DNA of 64,000 nt from Eublepharis macularius (taxonomy: Eukaryota; Chordata; Lepidosauria; Squamata; Eublepharidae): positions 12,719,926 through 12,783,925 of the forward strand of contig NC_072802.1 of the NCBI RefSeq assembly GCF_028583425.1, written 5' to 3'. The notes beneath the pieces were generated by a model, which worked only from the letters and a program-made list of their open reading frames with translations, ran no database searches and was not told the origin of the DNA. This document shows positions 10,681-22,067 of this stretch, piece after piece. How positions within the stretch are numbered: the first letter of the stretch is position 1; each line of letters starts with the position of its first letter. The translations under genes and the position numbers were made by a program.

Positions 10681-11344
10681 GTTAAGTGGTTGGGTTGTGG
10701 AACCCTGCAAGATAATTACCACACTAAAGAGAGCTGGTTACCAAAAGCAACCCTTTGAGTCTGTTCCAGGGGGATAGTACTTAAAATAATGCAAGGCACA
10801 TCTCATGATACCCACTGCTGCCTCTAAACACTTCAAAGGGATGGCAAGTTCAACTGTATCAAAGGCTGTAGATAGATCCAGAAAGAGTAACAAAAAAGAA
10901 TGGCCCTTGTCCCTGTTCAAACGGAGGTCATCAACTAAAGCACCCACCAGAGCCGTCTCTCTCCCATAGCCTGGCCTGAAACCAGACTGAAAAGGGTCCA
11001 GAGCACAAGAGTTATCTGAGAGGACATGGAGGTGGTCAGCTACTGCTTTCTTAATCACTTTGCCCAGAAAGGGCAGGTTAGAGAATGGGTGATAATTGGC
11101 CACATCACTTTTGTCAGGGGTTGGTTTTTCAAGTAGAAAGTGGCTTCTCTCCTCTTTGAGTGGCCGAGGGAAGGAGCCCTGAGTTAATGACTCATTTGTG
11201 TGGTCTTTACAAGATTTTAACAGCAAGGATGAGCAAGGGTCCAGTGCACAAGTAGCAAACTTGACAGATGCCAGGATTCTATCAATATTTCTCATTGTAA
11301 TGGAGTTAACATTAGAGACGGTCACGAACCGAAATATGACCCCA

Positions 11345-12095
11345 AAAACCAGGGACCTCCTGGATCACAGCCCATAGCCATTATGTTACTTCAGCTTAAT
11401 AGGAAACCCTACAGCAACAATATCTCATGGCTTAGATTGGCTTGTCCAGATACCATAAAGGATATAGCCACATGAAAGACACTGCAAACTAGGCCAACCT
11501 GAAAAATCAGCAGTGGCTGAACATAGCCTAACTCAAACAGGACACAATATCTTATTCCAGGACACTAAAATACTTGGCAACACATCCAACTACTTTGTCA
11601 GATTGCACAGGAAAGCCACTGAAATTCATAAGCATAAGCACAATTTCAACAGGAAAGAAGAAAGTTTAAGATTGAAGAGGGCATAGTTTCCAATCCTGAA
11701 AAACACCAGACTAACAAAATACTCTACATCTTACAATAGCCCTACAGATAAGATTAGCATATCAACCACTAATCCATATGCAAAAGAACGTCCTCAGGAT
11801 ACAGTAAAGCTTCCCTTCATTAGCATTCCACACCCTGGGAAACTCTTACAGGATGACTGAGCCCAAACCCACCCCTCCTGAGTAGATGTAAATGACCTGC
11901 TAATATCTTCTCCACACATTGACACTGAGAGATCTCTGTCTTTCGGCGCTACACCTCTGAAGATGCCAGCCACAACTGCTGGCAAAACGTCAGGAACTAC
12001 AATGCCAAGACCACGGCAATACAGCCTGGAAAATCTACAACAACTAACGTTCTCCGGCCATGAAAGCCTTCGACTATAGATATAGCTGCCCATCG
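11345..12095 (+). mobile_element. Penelope-like element, 3' part (family B)
   Basis: The frame 11513-11860 reads through a PLE C-terminal pattern: VAEHSLTQTGHNI, FQDTKIL, then a basic stretch EIHKHKHNFNRKEE and LRLKRA. One in-frame TAG follows before FPILK. This is the region after the GIY-YIG endonuclease core of Penelope-like retroelements. Downstream 11951-12075 matches the terminal sequence of the snapback insertion at 52468. It includes a hammerhead-like core (CTGAAGA at 11957-11963, stem II) with the conserved GAAA changed to AAAA. The copy is 5' truncated and dead. Confidence 0.82.
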
Positions 12096-12201
12096 CTAGT
12101 TTGTGACTTTCCACCTAAATCTGACAGAAAGCAGTGGCATTAAACAGTCTTAAGTCCAGATTCTTCTATTTTCCTAGGTTGTGGGACTAGGTAATGTCCA
12201 A

Positions 12202-12550
12202 TTTATTTACTTATGTTATTTATAGTCTGCTTTTCTCACTGAGACTCAAGGCGGATTACAGTGTAAGTCAATATGATCTACAATAGGGTAAGGACTGCAT
12301 ACATCTGAAAACAAGCAGAAAGCTGATACACAGCCCAAACAAAACAGAAGCAATTTAGCATGACCTACTGTTAGTCTCTCGACCATTTAAGTCACGCTAT
12401 ACGAAAGACTGCATGGAAGAGTCAGCAGAATGCCAAAAAAAGAAAAGAAAAAAGGCTGGGAAGTAAAGACCCCTTATAAGCATCTCCTTCCAATTTCCCC
12501 CTTGACCGAGCACAGGCCCCACTTCACCAGGGAAGCTCCACACTTAGAGA
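12202..12550 (-). repeat. L2-like LINE 3' end fragment
   Basis: It begins with 'ttatttacttatgttattta' and then 'ctgagactcaaggcggatta', matching the 3' end of L2 copy b at 18770-18815. Only 3' UTR is present. Confidence 0.75.
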
Positions 12551-12639
12551 GGCTGACAGCAGCTCATGAACTGATCTCGGCTGAAACATTTCATCCTTTT
12601 TAATTCCAGGTTTCTGAGTGTTTTCACTTTTAATGTCTA

Positions 12640-13604
12640 ATTTGTGACCGTTTTTTCTCTTACACCCTCTCTCCTAAAGACTCCCCACCCCATAGAACAA
12701 ACCCTTCTACCAGGAAGAGGGGGGCTCATAGATCTCTTCAGAAGAGACGGACTCATAGAACAATCCCCTCTTTCCCCTGCGGGACTGGCTGACCGGATAA
12801 GCAAGAGCCGGCTACGAGCTGCAGCACTGTGGCTTGCCACTGGCCTCCATGAGAGAGCCTTCCGAGAGGCTCCTTCGCTCCCAAAGACCAGGGCAGGGAG
12901 GGGGGTGGAAGTGGCTGCCTGCTCCATTAATCCCAACAAGGGTCAGCCCAGGTGGCTGCCTCACCTGCCCCACACAGGTAGCGAAGAAGCCCCAAGACTC
13001 ACCTTCGCCCCGCCTTGCTCCATGTGGCTGCTCTCGGCTTGCCGCCAAACACTGCCGCCTCGCCTGCTGTGGCTCCCACTGCTGGGCTCTTCACCTGGCT
13101 CCTCCAGGGGTGGCAGCGGCGGTTGTCCCCCCAGGCGCTCCTCCTTCTCCCTCTCAGTGGGCGCCTCCACCAGCACCACCATGAAGTTGGTGGGCCTTCC
13201 CACCCTTTCCTGTGAGGCGGCTAAGCGGAGAATGCCCCACCGAGCTACTCCTTTGCCGCCGCCTCCAGCCAGCCGTGCACCTCCTCCCTTCTCTTGCCCC
13301 TTGCTTGGCGTGGCGGCAGTGGCAGGAAGAACAACAGGAGGGCAGCTTTCTCTTCCTTTCTTCTCCCTCCCGGCCTGCCTCTCAGCTAGCCAGGCAGCGG
13401 CACCTCAGGAAGGAAGGTAAAGAAAGGGGAGAAGAAAAGACATGGAAAGAGAAAGGGAGGGAGGGAAAGAAAGAAGGAAGCAAGGAAAGAAAGAGGGAGG
13501 GAGGGAAAGGCCAGGGAAGAGGCCAGGGAAGCAGGCAGCCCGGAAGAAGCTCCACCCAGAGAGACAGCCCACAGGTCTTTGGGTGCTGGGGGCGGGGCCA
13601 CTAG
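12640..13604. other. GC-rich block of unknown origin
   Basis: This is a CpG- and CCT-rich stretch with long open frames on several phases (for example 12644-13420, 258 codons). The translated text is low complexity, shows no domain I recognise, and competes with equally long frames on both strands, which is what GC-rich non-coding DNA gives. A purine-rich (GGGA/AAAG) run fills 13410-13530. It abuts a hAT MITE end and may be internal sequence of a longer hAT relative. Confidence 0.45.
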
Positions 13605-13671
13605 TCACATGATCTTTTTTCAGAGGTGCCAGATCTCATATCCGGGGAGATCCAGCTGAAAAAAAGCCCTG
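13605..13671. mobile_element. hAT MITE right end
   Basis: The sequence 'atcttttttcagaggtgcc' to 'gctgaaaaaaagccctg' ends exactly like the intact copies at 8279 and 34680. It is preceded by the family motif 'ggcggggccacta'. No matching left end with the duplication acacttca was found, so the left half is missing or lies within the GC-rich block. Confidence 0.6.
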
Positions 13672-13870
13672 ACACTTCATATTTGTTAGTACAAACTCAC
13701 TTGAAGTGTAAATGGGTGGGTGTGTTTACAAACCTATATGAATCCTCTCCATCACCTTTTATTTGGTCCTGAGTCATATACTCCCCCTGCCTATCAGATC
13801 TGTCCAACTGCAGTAGAGTTCTATCCAAGCTGACTAGAGAATCACTTTTTGTGCTGGTCTTTGGGGCAAG

Positions 13871-14447
13871 CAAAAGAAAAATATCACGATATATTAATGA
13901 AATAAAGGTTTGAACACAGCAAAACTCTATTGTCATTTACACAAAAATTCCAGCATTCAGAAGCTTCCATTCAATCATCGCTAACACAAACATCGGGTGC
14001 TGCTCCCAGGGAAGGCTGCGTGCCTAATTGAATGGAAGCTTCCGAATGCTCGAATTTTCGTCGGTGTGATTACCACCTTCGATAAAGATACAGAAACGGG
14101 ACCCTCCATACGAACCGGTCAGCCCATTAGATGGTCGATTTCAACCTGCACATATTTGGACCTATACTTGAATGAAGATCCTGTGAACTGTTTTGAGGCT
14201 CTTATAAAAGACCCATGAACTTGAGAGGTGTTATACTTTTCATAGGAAATAGCATCATTGTTATTACGCATTAGCACTTTACGTACAGGTCTGCATATGA
14301 AGACTGTGTGCACTGATATGAATTGAATGGCAATTTGAATTACTAAATAACAATATAAATAGTTTTGCTGTGTTCAAACCTTTATTTTGTTAGTATATCA
14401 CGATATTTTTCTTTTGCTAGTGTTCTCGTGATCTCTGTATTTTGACA
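13871..14447 (+). mobile_element. Retroposed snapback insertion, unknown family
   Basis: An exact 18-bp duplication, gctggtctttggggcaag (13853-13870 and 14448-14465), brackets 577 bp. The first about 57 bp are the inverse of 14361-14420. Another about 32 bp (13945-13976) are the inverse of 14031-14064. Long target duplications point to target-primed reverse transcription. The inverted 5' piece repeats sequence from both the 3' end and an internal site. An open frame of 73 codons (13997-14218, ending FEALIKDP) has no recognised domain. Confidence 0.7.
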
Positions 14448-14465
14448 GCTGGTCTTTGGGGCAAG

Positions 14466-15808
14466 GCTGAGAAGAACCCTGGTTTAGGCTGTGGGGATCT
14501 TCCCTGACAAACATTGTTCCTTCTTCTTGCAAATGTGATGATGCAAACTGGGATGGGTTGGATCCTGTGGGCCCCTTCTGATAGCAGTGGCACATCCCTC
14601 TGGTATGAGGAGCCTTCCTTACACTGATGCAAGAGGTTCAACTAAACAGGGCACAATGAGGAATGTGCCTGTGCTATCGGAATGGATCCACTGGATCTAA
14701 CCCTCAGCTTGCCTAACAGATGCAGGAAAGAGCTGTGCTGTTCTGTCCAATCTCTGGCACTCAACAGTTCTATTCATGCTACCCCCAAATAGCATCTACC
14801 TGCTTCTCCAGCAGCAACACGCTGTGTTTCACACTCACATAGTTGTTGTTTCCCGTCATGTAATCTTTTTCTCTTCTTCTCACACTTCTCAATAGACCTG
14901 CTGCCTGATCAGTTAAGCCCCGCTGTGCATTTCTCCGTTTGGCCTTTTCAAATGACATGTATAATTGGTGTTCATTGGATTTCGTTTTTTTATTTTTGGC
15001 TAACATTTCATTACAGTCATTACCATTTCCTATGCAGAAAAACTGCAGTCGTCTACTTTAAAAAAAATTACCAGTGCTTATATTTCACACTCTAGAGCAC
15101 ATTCAAAACATGTCTTCTGGAATATCAGGACTATCGTGTTTGGAAATCTGGACCAAATGGTATCATTACATTACATAAATTTTTGTATCCTTTCTATGAC
15201 CACCACAATATCCTCATGAAACCCAATCCCCGTCGCATTTTCAGATATTTTCGCATAAGAGAAAAAGTGATTTACTAATAGCTATATTGCTAGGGAAGTC
15301 TTTTGGTACCTTCAGGAAACTCATAGTGGCTCTGGCTTGACACAAATGGGACTGCAGACAGCCAAATTCATTATGCATGCATGCATTTATAAAATACATT
15401 CCTAGTTGTAATTGAATGATAAGCAGACGGTGATGTGCACACTGCTGAAATCCAGAGCAAACATCTCCACCACCTTTCCCTGCTTAAGAGTCATCTCAAT
15501 GCATATTTGCAGAATGCCCCCTTTGCCAAAGCCACAGGAGCACTCCCTGTGCCAGCTTCTTTCATTTCTGCACACAACAAGAGTGGCCCTTCCTATGGCG
15601 GTCTCCAGAGAACAATGGTGAGGTTTTAATAAGTCCAAAGATTACCCAAGATCAGTTTCCTGCTTTTCCTGAATCCAAAATCATGGAATTAGATTTCTAG
15701 CCTGACATATACATAATGTCGTAAGAACCACTTCAGTAGAACAAGCCAGAAATTTAATTTGCCCAGCACCAGCCATCTTGTATCCAACATCCTCTTTATC
15801 TATTTATT
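14466..15808. other. Unassigned non-coding stretch
   Basis: No exon, RNA gene or clear repeat was recognised. The DNA is AT-rich with ordinary base composition and only short chance frames. Confidence 0.3.
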
Positions 15809-16076
15809 CAGGGCTTTTTTCTGGGAAAAGAGGTGGTGGAACTTGGTGGTGGAACTCAAGACCGCACAATGACGTTACTTTGGGTCAGCTGGAACAAGGG
15901 GGGAGTTTTTAAAGTTTAAATTGCCTTTGGCGAAAATGGTCACATGGCCGGTGGCCCCGCCCCCTGATCTCCAGACAGAGGGGAGTTTAGATTGCCCTCT
16001 GCGCCGCAGCCATGTGACCATTTTCAAGAGGTGCCGGAACTCTGTTCCATCGTGTTCCTGCTGAAAGAAAGCCCTG
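15809..16076. mobile_element. hAT MITE (cagggcttttttt family), 268 bp
   Basis: Ends are 'cagggcttttttctgg' and 'gaaagccctg', flanked by the exact 8-bp duplication tatttatt (15801-15808 and 16077-16084). Internal 'atggtcacatggccggtgg' is shared with the other copies. The orientation is opposite to that of the copy at 34680. Confidence 0.92.
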
Positions 16077-16532
16077 TATTTATTACTTCATTTGCATTCC
16101 ATTTTTCTCAAAAAAACACCAGATGGATTAAAAACATTAACAACCCAACAATAAATTCAATTTAAAAAAACAACAACTTTGGGCTCTATAATATACTATA
16201 AAGATAAAAAGAAACTTGTTCCTTATTGATAACATTCCAAAATTTGTCCAGTGTTAGCGGACAATGTTGAACTGAAGTTGGAAGGCTGATTCCTCAATTA
16301 CCCATAGGGGGCCACAATGTAGCTTCAGGTCAGTAAATTACGGTTGTAATTAACAGTAATAATGAGTACTCAAGGAAATAAGCCAAGAGGAAACAAGACT
16401 ATTGCTCACTGCAAGAATCCTACATATGCACAGTGCTGCAGCTTCACATGTAACACTGAAGTACAGTTTAAGTGAACTAGCTGGAGGGGGGGGCAAGCTT
16501 GCATCCTCCATCTTTTCCCCTCTCCCTCCTCA

Positions 16533-16747
16533 TGTGCTGGTGGAGAGTGCCCTCAAGTCATAGCTGACTTATGGCGACCCCTGGTGAGGTTTTTATGGCA
16601 AGAGACCAACAGAGGTGGTTTGCCATTGCCTGCCTCTACAACCCTGGTCTTCATTGGAGGTCTCCCATCCAATTACTAACCAAGGCTGACCCTGCTTAGC
16701 TTCTGAGATCTGTCAAAATCAGGCTCACCTGGGCTATCCAGGTCAGG
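16533..16747 (-). repeat. 5S rRNA-derived SINE
   Basis: On the minus strand the segment 16745-16645 follows 5S rRNA ('cagatctcagaagctaagca' then 'ggttagtaattggatggg'). It continues into the tail 'gaggcaggcaatggcaaacc' and 'gtcgccataagtcagctatg'. It is longer and better preserved than the copy at 890. Confidence 0.85.
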
Positions 16748-17282
16748 GTCCATCTTCATGTGCAGCAACCTAATTTGCTACTTTTTACTTACATGGAAAA
16801 CCATCATTTGCCATTGCATATGAATCAGCAAACCACAGCTTGTGCTTTTCCTACAAACCAGGATTCCGAACAAAGATTAAACTACAATTTGGATTCCTGG
16901 TTTGGAGGGAAAGCACAAAGCATCTTTGGACAATTCACATCAGGAGTGTTCTAACAAACAGGCCATGGGGCAGCTGCCCTGGGACCCAAGATGGGAGAGG
17001 CCTGATCCCTCCACAGTTCCACCCCACTGAAGGAGGGGGGGAAAGACGAGCAGGCCCTTTCTGTCACTCGTGCCAACCCCATCTGGGGCTCAGGCAGCTG
17101 GCTTTTAGTAGCACGAAAGCGACCCCTTGCTTGGCCTGGGGTGGTGGTGGTGACAGTAGTTCCTTCCCTGCATCCTGGACTTTTGCCCACACCCCCAGGA
17201 TCACTAAGACTTGTTCACTTAATGGCACCCCACGGGATCGCCCATTCTCATCTTTTAATGCTCCATCTTCAGCTAGTACATT

Positions 17283-17735
17283 TTTATCTCACCCTTTCTT
17301 TAAGGTGATCAGGGCGGTTTGCACGATAAATTCTCCCATCTCCAGTTTATCCTTCCAACAACCTGTGCAGCAGGTTAGACTGAGAGTATGACTTTCCCAA
17401 GGCCACCCAACAAGCTACATCATGGCAGAGTTGGGATTTGACCTCAAGTCTCCCAGATCCTAGTCTGACACTCTTAACTAGTATATAGGTTTGCCATCTC
17501 CATGATGGGAAATTCCTGGACATTTTGGGGGGTGGATCCTGGAGAGAGTGGGGTTTGGAGAGGGGAGGGGAGGAACCTCAGTGAGGCACAATGCCATTGA
17601 TTCTGCCCTCCAAAGCAGCCGTTTTCTCCAGGGGAACTGGTCTCTGTCATTTGGACACCAGTCGTAATTCCAGGAGGTCTCCAGCCACCACCTGGAGACT
17701 GGCAACCTTACCAGTGTACCACGCTGGCTGTTTGT
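17283..17735 (-). repeat. tRNA SINE interrupted by a hAT-like element
   Basis: The SINE body ('caaggccacccaacaagcta', 'gggatttgacctcaagtctc', 'agtctgacactcttaac') breaks at 17485 and resumes at 17711 with 'ccagtgtaccacgctggctg'. It is the same type as the SINEs at 55155 and 54100. The break is explained by the element at 17486. Confidence 0.7.
17486..17710. mobile_element. hAT-like MITE with taggttgcca ends
   Basis: This 225-bp element starts 'taggtttgccatc' and ends 'gactggcaacctta', an inverted pair. The flanks ctagtata (17478-17485) and ccagtgta (17711-17718) agree at 6 of 8 sites, differing only by transitions, as expected for an aged 8-bp hAT duplication. This copy defines the boundaries of the family seen at 188, 643, 5745, 23103, 32757 and 40361. 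Confidence 0.65.
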
Positions 17736-18012
17736 ATAAACTGTCTTTCCTACCCAACTACCCTCACTTCCTCTCTATTCAGGCAAAATGTTTATCAGTA
17801 GCTTTGTGAAATATATAAAAGTCTTTACTTTCTGCCAGTTTGGTTAGTAAGCATTTCAAGACACTGCGTGATAAAGAATCAAAAACCAAGGTTACTACTC
17901 GTTTTTTTCCTGCCGTTTTGTTCTGTTTTCCTCAAAGACCTGCAGCCAAACCGCAGCCTGACACTTAATGCCACCCCACACATATTTTTAGAGAAATTTA
18001 TAATAACACATT

Positions 18013-18061
18013 CTAATTCATAATGATTAGACATTTATAATGTCTAATCATTATGAATTAG
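18013..18061. repeat. Perfect 23-bp-arm palindrome
   Basis: The arm ctaattcataatgatt... at 18013-18035 is exactly inverted at 18039-18061, around the 3-nt spacer 18036-18038. It is AT-rich and cruciform-prone. No transposon signature was recognised. Confidence 0.9.
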
Positions 18062-18755
18062 TTTGCCATTCTTTTCATAAGCAAGGATCAGAAGAAACTC
18101 TTCTGATTCGTGTTTATATCAAATGGGTCCCCATGGGAATTTTTGCTTTATGCTCCTTCTCCAGCAGTTTATAGTGGTCGGCAAATAGAAATGCCTGGCG
18201 GAATACTTACCGCTGGGTAAATGGTTCATTGGAATGAACACATGGCATCTTCTCTGACAGTTTTCCATTCTCAAAAGGGAGGAGATGGGGAAATGGAGAA
18301 TTATTCTGGACAGCTTCGAAAGTTATGCTTGATATTTTCAGCTAGAAACCTGCCACTCTGGCTTGTGCCTAGTCAACAGTGCATTCCATCTTCATACTAT
18401 TTAGCATCAGTATGGTATACTTTCTCTGGCATTCTAGGTGTTTCACTTTTTTTTGTTGTTGCAATACAGCCAACTCTACAAAATAGGTCAGTATTATTAT
18501 TTTTAGTACCATGTTGTGCATGGAAAGCTGAAGCTAAGATAAACCTTGTCTAAGGTTCATGACAGAGTTGAGATTCTCAGTTTGTAGCTTAGTCTCTTAG
18601 CCATAAGCCTCGAGTTCTGTCCAATGAGGACCCCAAGAAACATATTGGCAAGCACCTTACTGGGGACGAATGCACTTGCTTCTAGCTGTAGCAATGCCGT
18701 GCATTCAGACAGTAGACAGCTACTTTTTAAAAACAAAAGTGAATAATATACAATA

Positions 18756-21055
18756 CTTTATTTATTTAATGTCATTTATAGTCCACCTTTCTCACTGAGA
18801 CTCAAGGCGGATTACATAGTGTGAGATTGGTACAGTCAATATCAGGAACATTTCCATGAACAATGCCATAGGGTAAATAGCTACACATTCACAAAAACAT
18901 AGCATTAGTAGGAATCCAGTACAACATAGTGGTGAGGTCTATGGTTCCTAACTCATTAGCAGATCATCTGAGATCTCCTCCCTACAATACTTCCCTCCTG
19001 TCTGAGTAAAAAGCGTTTTTGAATAATTCAGTTTTGCATCATTTGCGGAAAACCAGGAGAGTGGGGGCTCTCCTGACCTCCTCAGGCAGGCCATTCCACA
19101 GGGTGGGGGCCACCACAAAGAAAGCCTGTATATGGCTGCTGTTGATTTTGCCGATGTGCAGGGTGGCACCTGCAGGAGACCCTGTTTGGAAGACTGATGC
19201 TGCCGTGGAGGAGCATAGGGAGGGAAGCGGTCCTGTAAGTATGCCGGGCCAAGGCTGTGAAGAGCTTTGTAAGTGATAACCAATACCTTGAACTGAGCAT
19301 GGTAACTAATGGGTAGCCAATGGAATGACTGGAGGATGGGAGTGATGATCATGCTCCTGTTTGCGCCTGATAACAGTTGAGCCACAGCTTTTTGCACCAA
19401 TTGGAATCTCCTCGTTAATTTAGATGGGAGACCTTTGTATAGTGCATTACAATAGTCAGGTTTGATGTTACCATAGCATGGATCCAGGTAGCCAGGTCGG
19501 CCATGTCAAAGTAAGAAGCCATTTTTCAGGCTAGGGAGAGGTTGTAGAAAGCATTTTTTGTGGCTGCCTTTTGTTTTTCTAGTAACGGCGCTGGGTCCAG
19601 TATAATCCCTAGGCTCTTAAACAAGTCTGCAAGGGTCAGACGAACTCCATTGAAAGTGGAGAATACAAAGTCCTTCAAGATCTCTGCTTTCCCAACAAGT
19701 ATCACTTCTGTCTTGTCTGGGTTTAATTCCAATTTGTTCATTTTCAGCCATTTTACTACAGCTGTCAGGCAGCGGTCCAATCCAAGATTTCTACTGAATC
19801 TTGTGGGGACCTGGATAGCAAGATAAAGAGTTGGGTGTCATCTGCATATTGATGACATCCAACTTCATAACTGCAAATGAGTTCTCCTAAAGACTTTATG
19901 TAGAGGTTGAATAACATGGGAAATAAGATTGCGCCCTGCGGAACCCCGCAAGATAGCTCCCATTCTGGAGATAGCTGATATCCCACAGCAACCCCTTGAG
20001 TCCATTCCATGAGAAATGATTTAAACGAGTTCAGGGCACATCCTTTAATGCCCACTTTTGTCTCTATATGCCTCAATAGGATGGCATGGTCTACTGTGTC
20101 AAATGCTGCAGATAGACCCAGGAGAAGCAATAAATGGGCATGGCCTTTGTCTATGTTCAGATGGAGATCATCTACTAATACTGCTAGTGCTGCCTCTGTC
20201 CTATGCCCTGGTCTGAATCCAGACTGGAAAGAGTCCGGAGTGCCAGAGTTATCCAAGAAGTTCTGGAGTTGGTCAGCTACTGCTCTCGCAATCACTTTTC
20301 CCAGAAAGGTCAGATTAGAGACTGGGCAATAATTGGCCACATTATTTTTGTCTAGGCAGGGCTTTTTTTCAGGGGGAATGCGGAAGAACAGAGTTCTGGC
20401 AGCTCTTGAAAATACTGGGAAATAGTGCTTGAAAATAATATGATTTCAAAGAATCCCATGTGTTTCTTCCTCATTTTCCTCTTGAGAGTTCCGCCACCTC
20501 TTTTCCCAGAAAAAAAAAACCCTGTGTCTAGGAATGGTTTTTTAATTAGCAGACAGAGAACTGCCTGTTTGAGTGGCTGGGGGAAGGTGCCCTGAGTTAG
20601 TGATCGATTTACAATAGACCTCAGTTGTTCATTTATGTGTCCTTACTTGATTTTAACAGCCAAGATGGGAAAGGGTCGAGAACACAAGTAGTGGCTTTCA
20701 TAGATGTCAGAATCCTGTTAAGATCTGTCATTGTAATTGGTTCAAGGCAGTCCAAATGTAAGCCAGATGGTGCATTAAGTATTTCTTCTATCTTATCTGC
20801 ATTGTAGCTAGCATCTAGATCAGAGCATAAAAAAGTAAAGGTGGTCCCCTGTGCAAGCACTGAGTCATTACTGACCCATGGGGGACGTCACATCATGACA
20901 GTTTCTTGGCAGACTTTTTTAATCAGATCAGAGCATATATTTGTGCTATTTTGTTAGCAAAAAACTTAGCAAAGGCCTCACAGCTAATTGTCTGTTCCTG
21001 GGACTATAAAGGTTTAGATTTAGAAGGTATCTGGATATCTTAAACAATTGGGACG
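18756..21055 (-). mobile_element. L2-like non-LTR LINE, copy b (decayed)
   Basis: Minus-strand RT pieces, in order: 20860-20633 (upstream linker ending FPSWLLKS), then 20340-19765. The latter holds SNLTFLGKVIARAV, FQSGFRPGH, LSAAFDTVDH, CGVPQGAILFPMLFN and the catalytic CHQYADDTQLF. Next come 19780-19526 (LNPDKTEVILVG) and 19400-18948 (C-terminal FHWLPISYHAQFKV). The YADD catalytic motif is intact, but frameshifts divide the frame. The 3' end at 18756 carries a TTTA-type tail. A hAT MITE (20357-20524) interrupts it. Upstream homology to copy c reaches about 21000 ('gcctcacagctaat'). Confidence 0.88.
20357..20524. mobile_element. hAT MITE (cagggcttttttt family), 168 bp
   Basis: Ends are 'cagggctttttttcag' and 'aaaaaaaccctg', flanked by the exact duplication tgtctagg (20349-20356 and 20525-20532). 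It is nested in L2 copy b and lacks the central palindrome of the longer copies, so it is an internally deleted version. Confidence 0.92.
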
Positions 21056-22067
21056 GTCATGAACTAGCCAGCACAATGATGCAATCTCAATAAAGAGCTT
21101 CTCGGAAAATGACTTTAACTCAAAACACATTTAACGACTCTCTGCACAAGACATCTTACATGAGGACGCTCAAGTGTAGGGAGGTGACATCTTACATGAG
21201 GATGCTCCAAAGGGGAGGTGAAAATGGCAGAGCCTTCTGGGAGGTGAAGATGAAATTAACAAGTTCTAGTGCATGAACACTAGAGTTAAGATGCATTCAT
21301 TCCCCACTAAGATACCCTCTAGAAATCCAAAAGAAGACGCTGAAACTGGAGACCTGTAATGTATACACATACACCCCAAAACAAATTTTAAAAGGCATTT
21401 CTGCTACATACAAAGGCTTGACTCCAACCAAGTTTTCCACTTGCCCAATTTTCCTTCTTACTACAGTTCCCATACCACATGGCTTTTGACCATGAAGGCC
21501 TCATAATTCCCAGCATAGACTTTTTGTATGGTCCAGGGATTTCCCTGCTCCCTTTTTTATGAGTAGAAAAGCATATTGGATCCAACTCATTATTAAAACC
21601 ATCTTCTATTTGGGACAGGCAACAGAAAATAGACCCGGTCCCTGGTTAATTGGAACAGTTGGTGTGTCAACAGCTATACTGCAATTTTGACATATACACT
21701 CTGGAACTGGCAGATCTCAGGAAAGCATTTTGATGCCAAAACAAATTTCTTTTAAAAAGTTGAACTTAAATTTGTTTCATTTTTAATCTATTTGCTCCCA
21801 ACAAGCAAATGGTCTAAGTTAGCAGTTGACAGGGAGATAGGGGAACTGGGAGTGTATTTTCCGTCACTGTGTTAAGAATTTCCATGTTACCCATGATGAC
21901 TGTAATGGCCTTGAAGAGGCACTGTTTCCCAAAAATATTGGGAGGCCTGAATTTAATTATTATAGTATTTCTATCTATTGTGGTTTTCAAGTGAATTGAT
22001 TTAGAACTTGTGTAAAGCTTCACACATGTGGCAAAATTCTCAGGAACTGAGAGCAAGTTGTTCCACA
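21056..22067. other. Unassigned non-coding stretch
   Basis: Two imperfect copies of 'acatcttacatgaggacgct' lie about 50 bp apart (near 21147 and 21188). A segment at 21450-21590 resembles the DNA flanking the hAT element at 35139 ('cccataccacatggcttttg' versus 'cccacatgacttttg'), so it is an unnamed dispersed repeat. No gene is seen. Confidence 0.4.

Larger units (their letters stand above)
8884..11335 (-). mobile_element. L2-like non-LTR LINE, copy a (decayed)
   Basis: The minus strand encodes pieces of a reverse transcriptase of the L2/CR1 group. 11325-10738 is open through SNLPFLGKVIKKAV, FQSGFRPG and LDLSTAFDTVE, the RT core before the active site. 9647-9255 carries the C-terminal LHWLHISYWPQFKV block. 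The 3' end (8884-8960) resembles that of copy b, with a short TTTA-type tail. The element is 5' truncated, riddled with stops and carries three later insertions (two SINEs and a CR1 end). Copy b (18756-21055) is the same family, and copy c (57583) a relative. L2 rather than CR1 is inferred from the CHQYADDTQL motif in the sister copies. Confidence 0.85.

Noticed and set aside
12510..12525. 'cacttcaccaggg' as the missing left end of the hAT at 13671
   Set aside because: The expected duplication acacttca is offset by one base and the following sequence lacks the cttttttt run of the family.
12644..13420. 258-codon open frame as a possible gene
   Set aside because: Low-complexity translation, equally long frames in other phases and on the other strand, no domain, and GC-rich composition that removes stop codons by chance.
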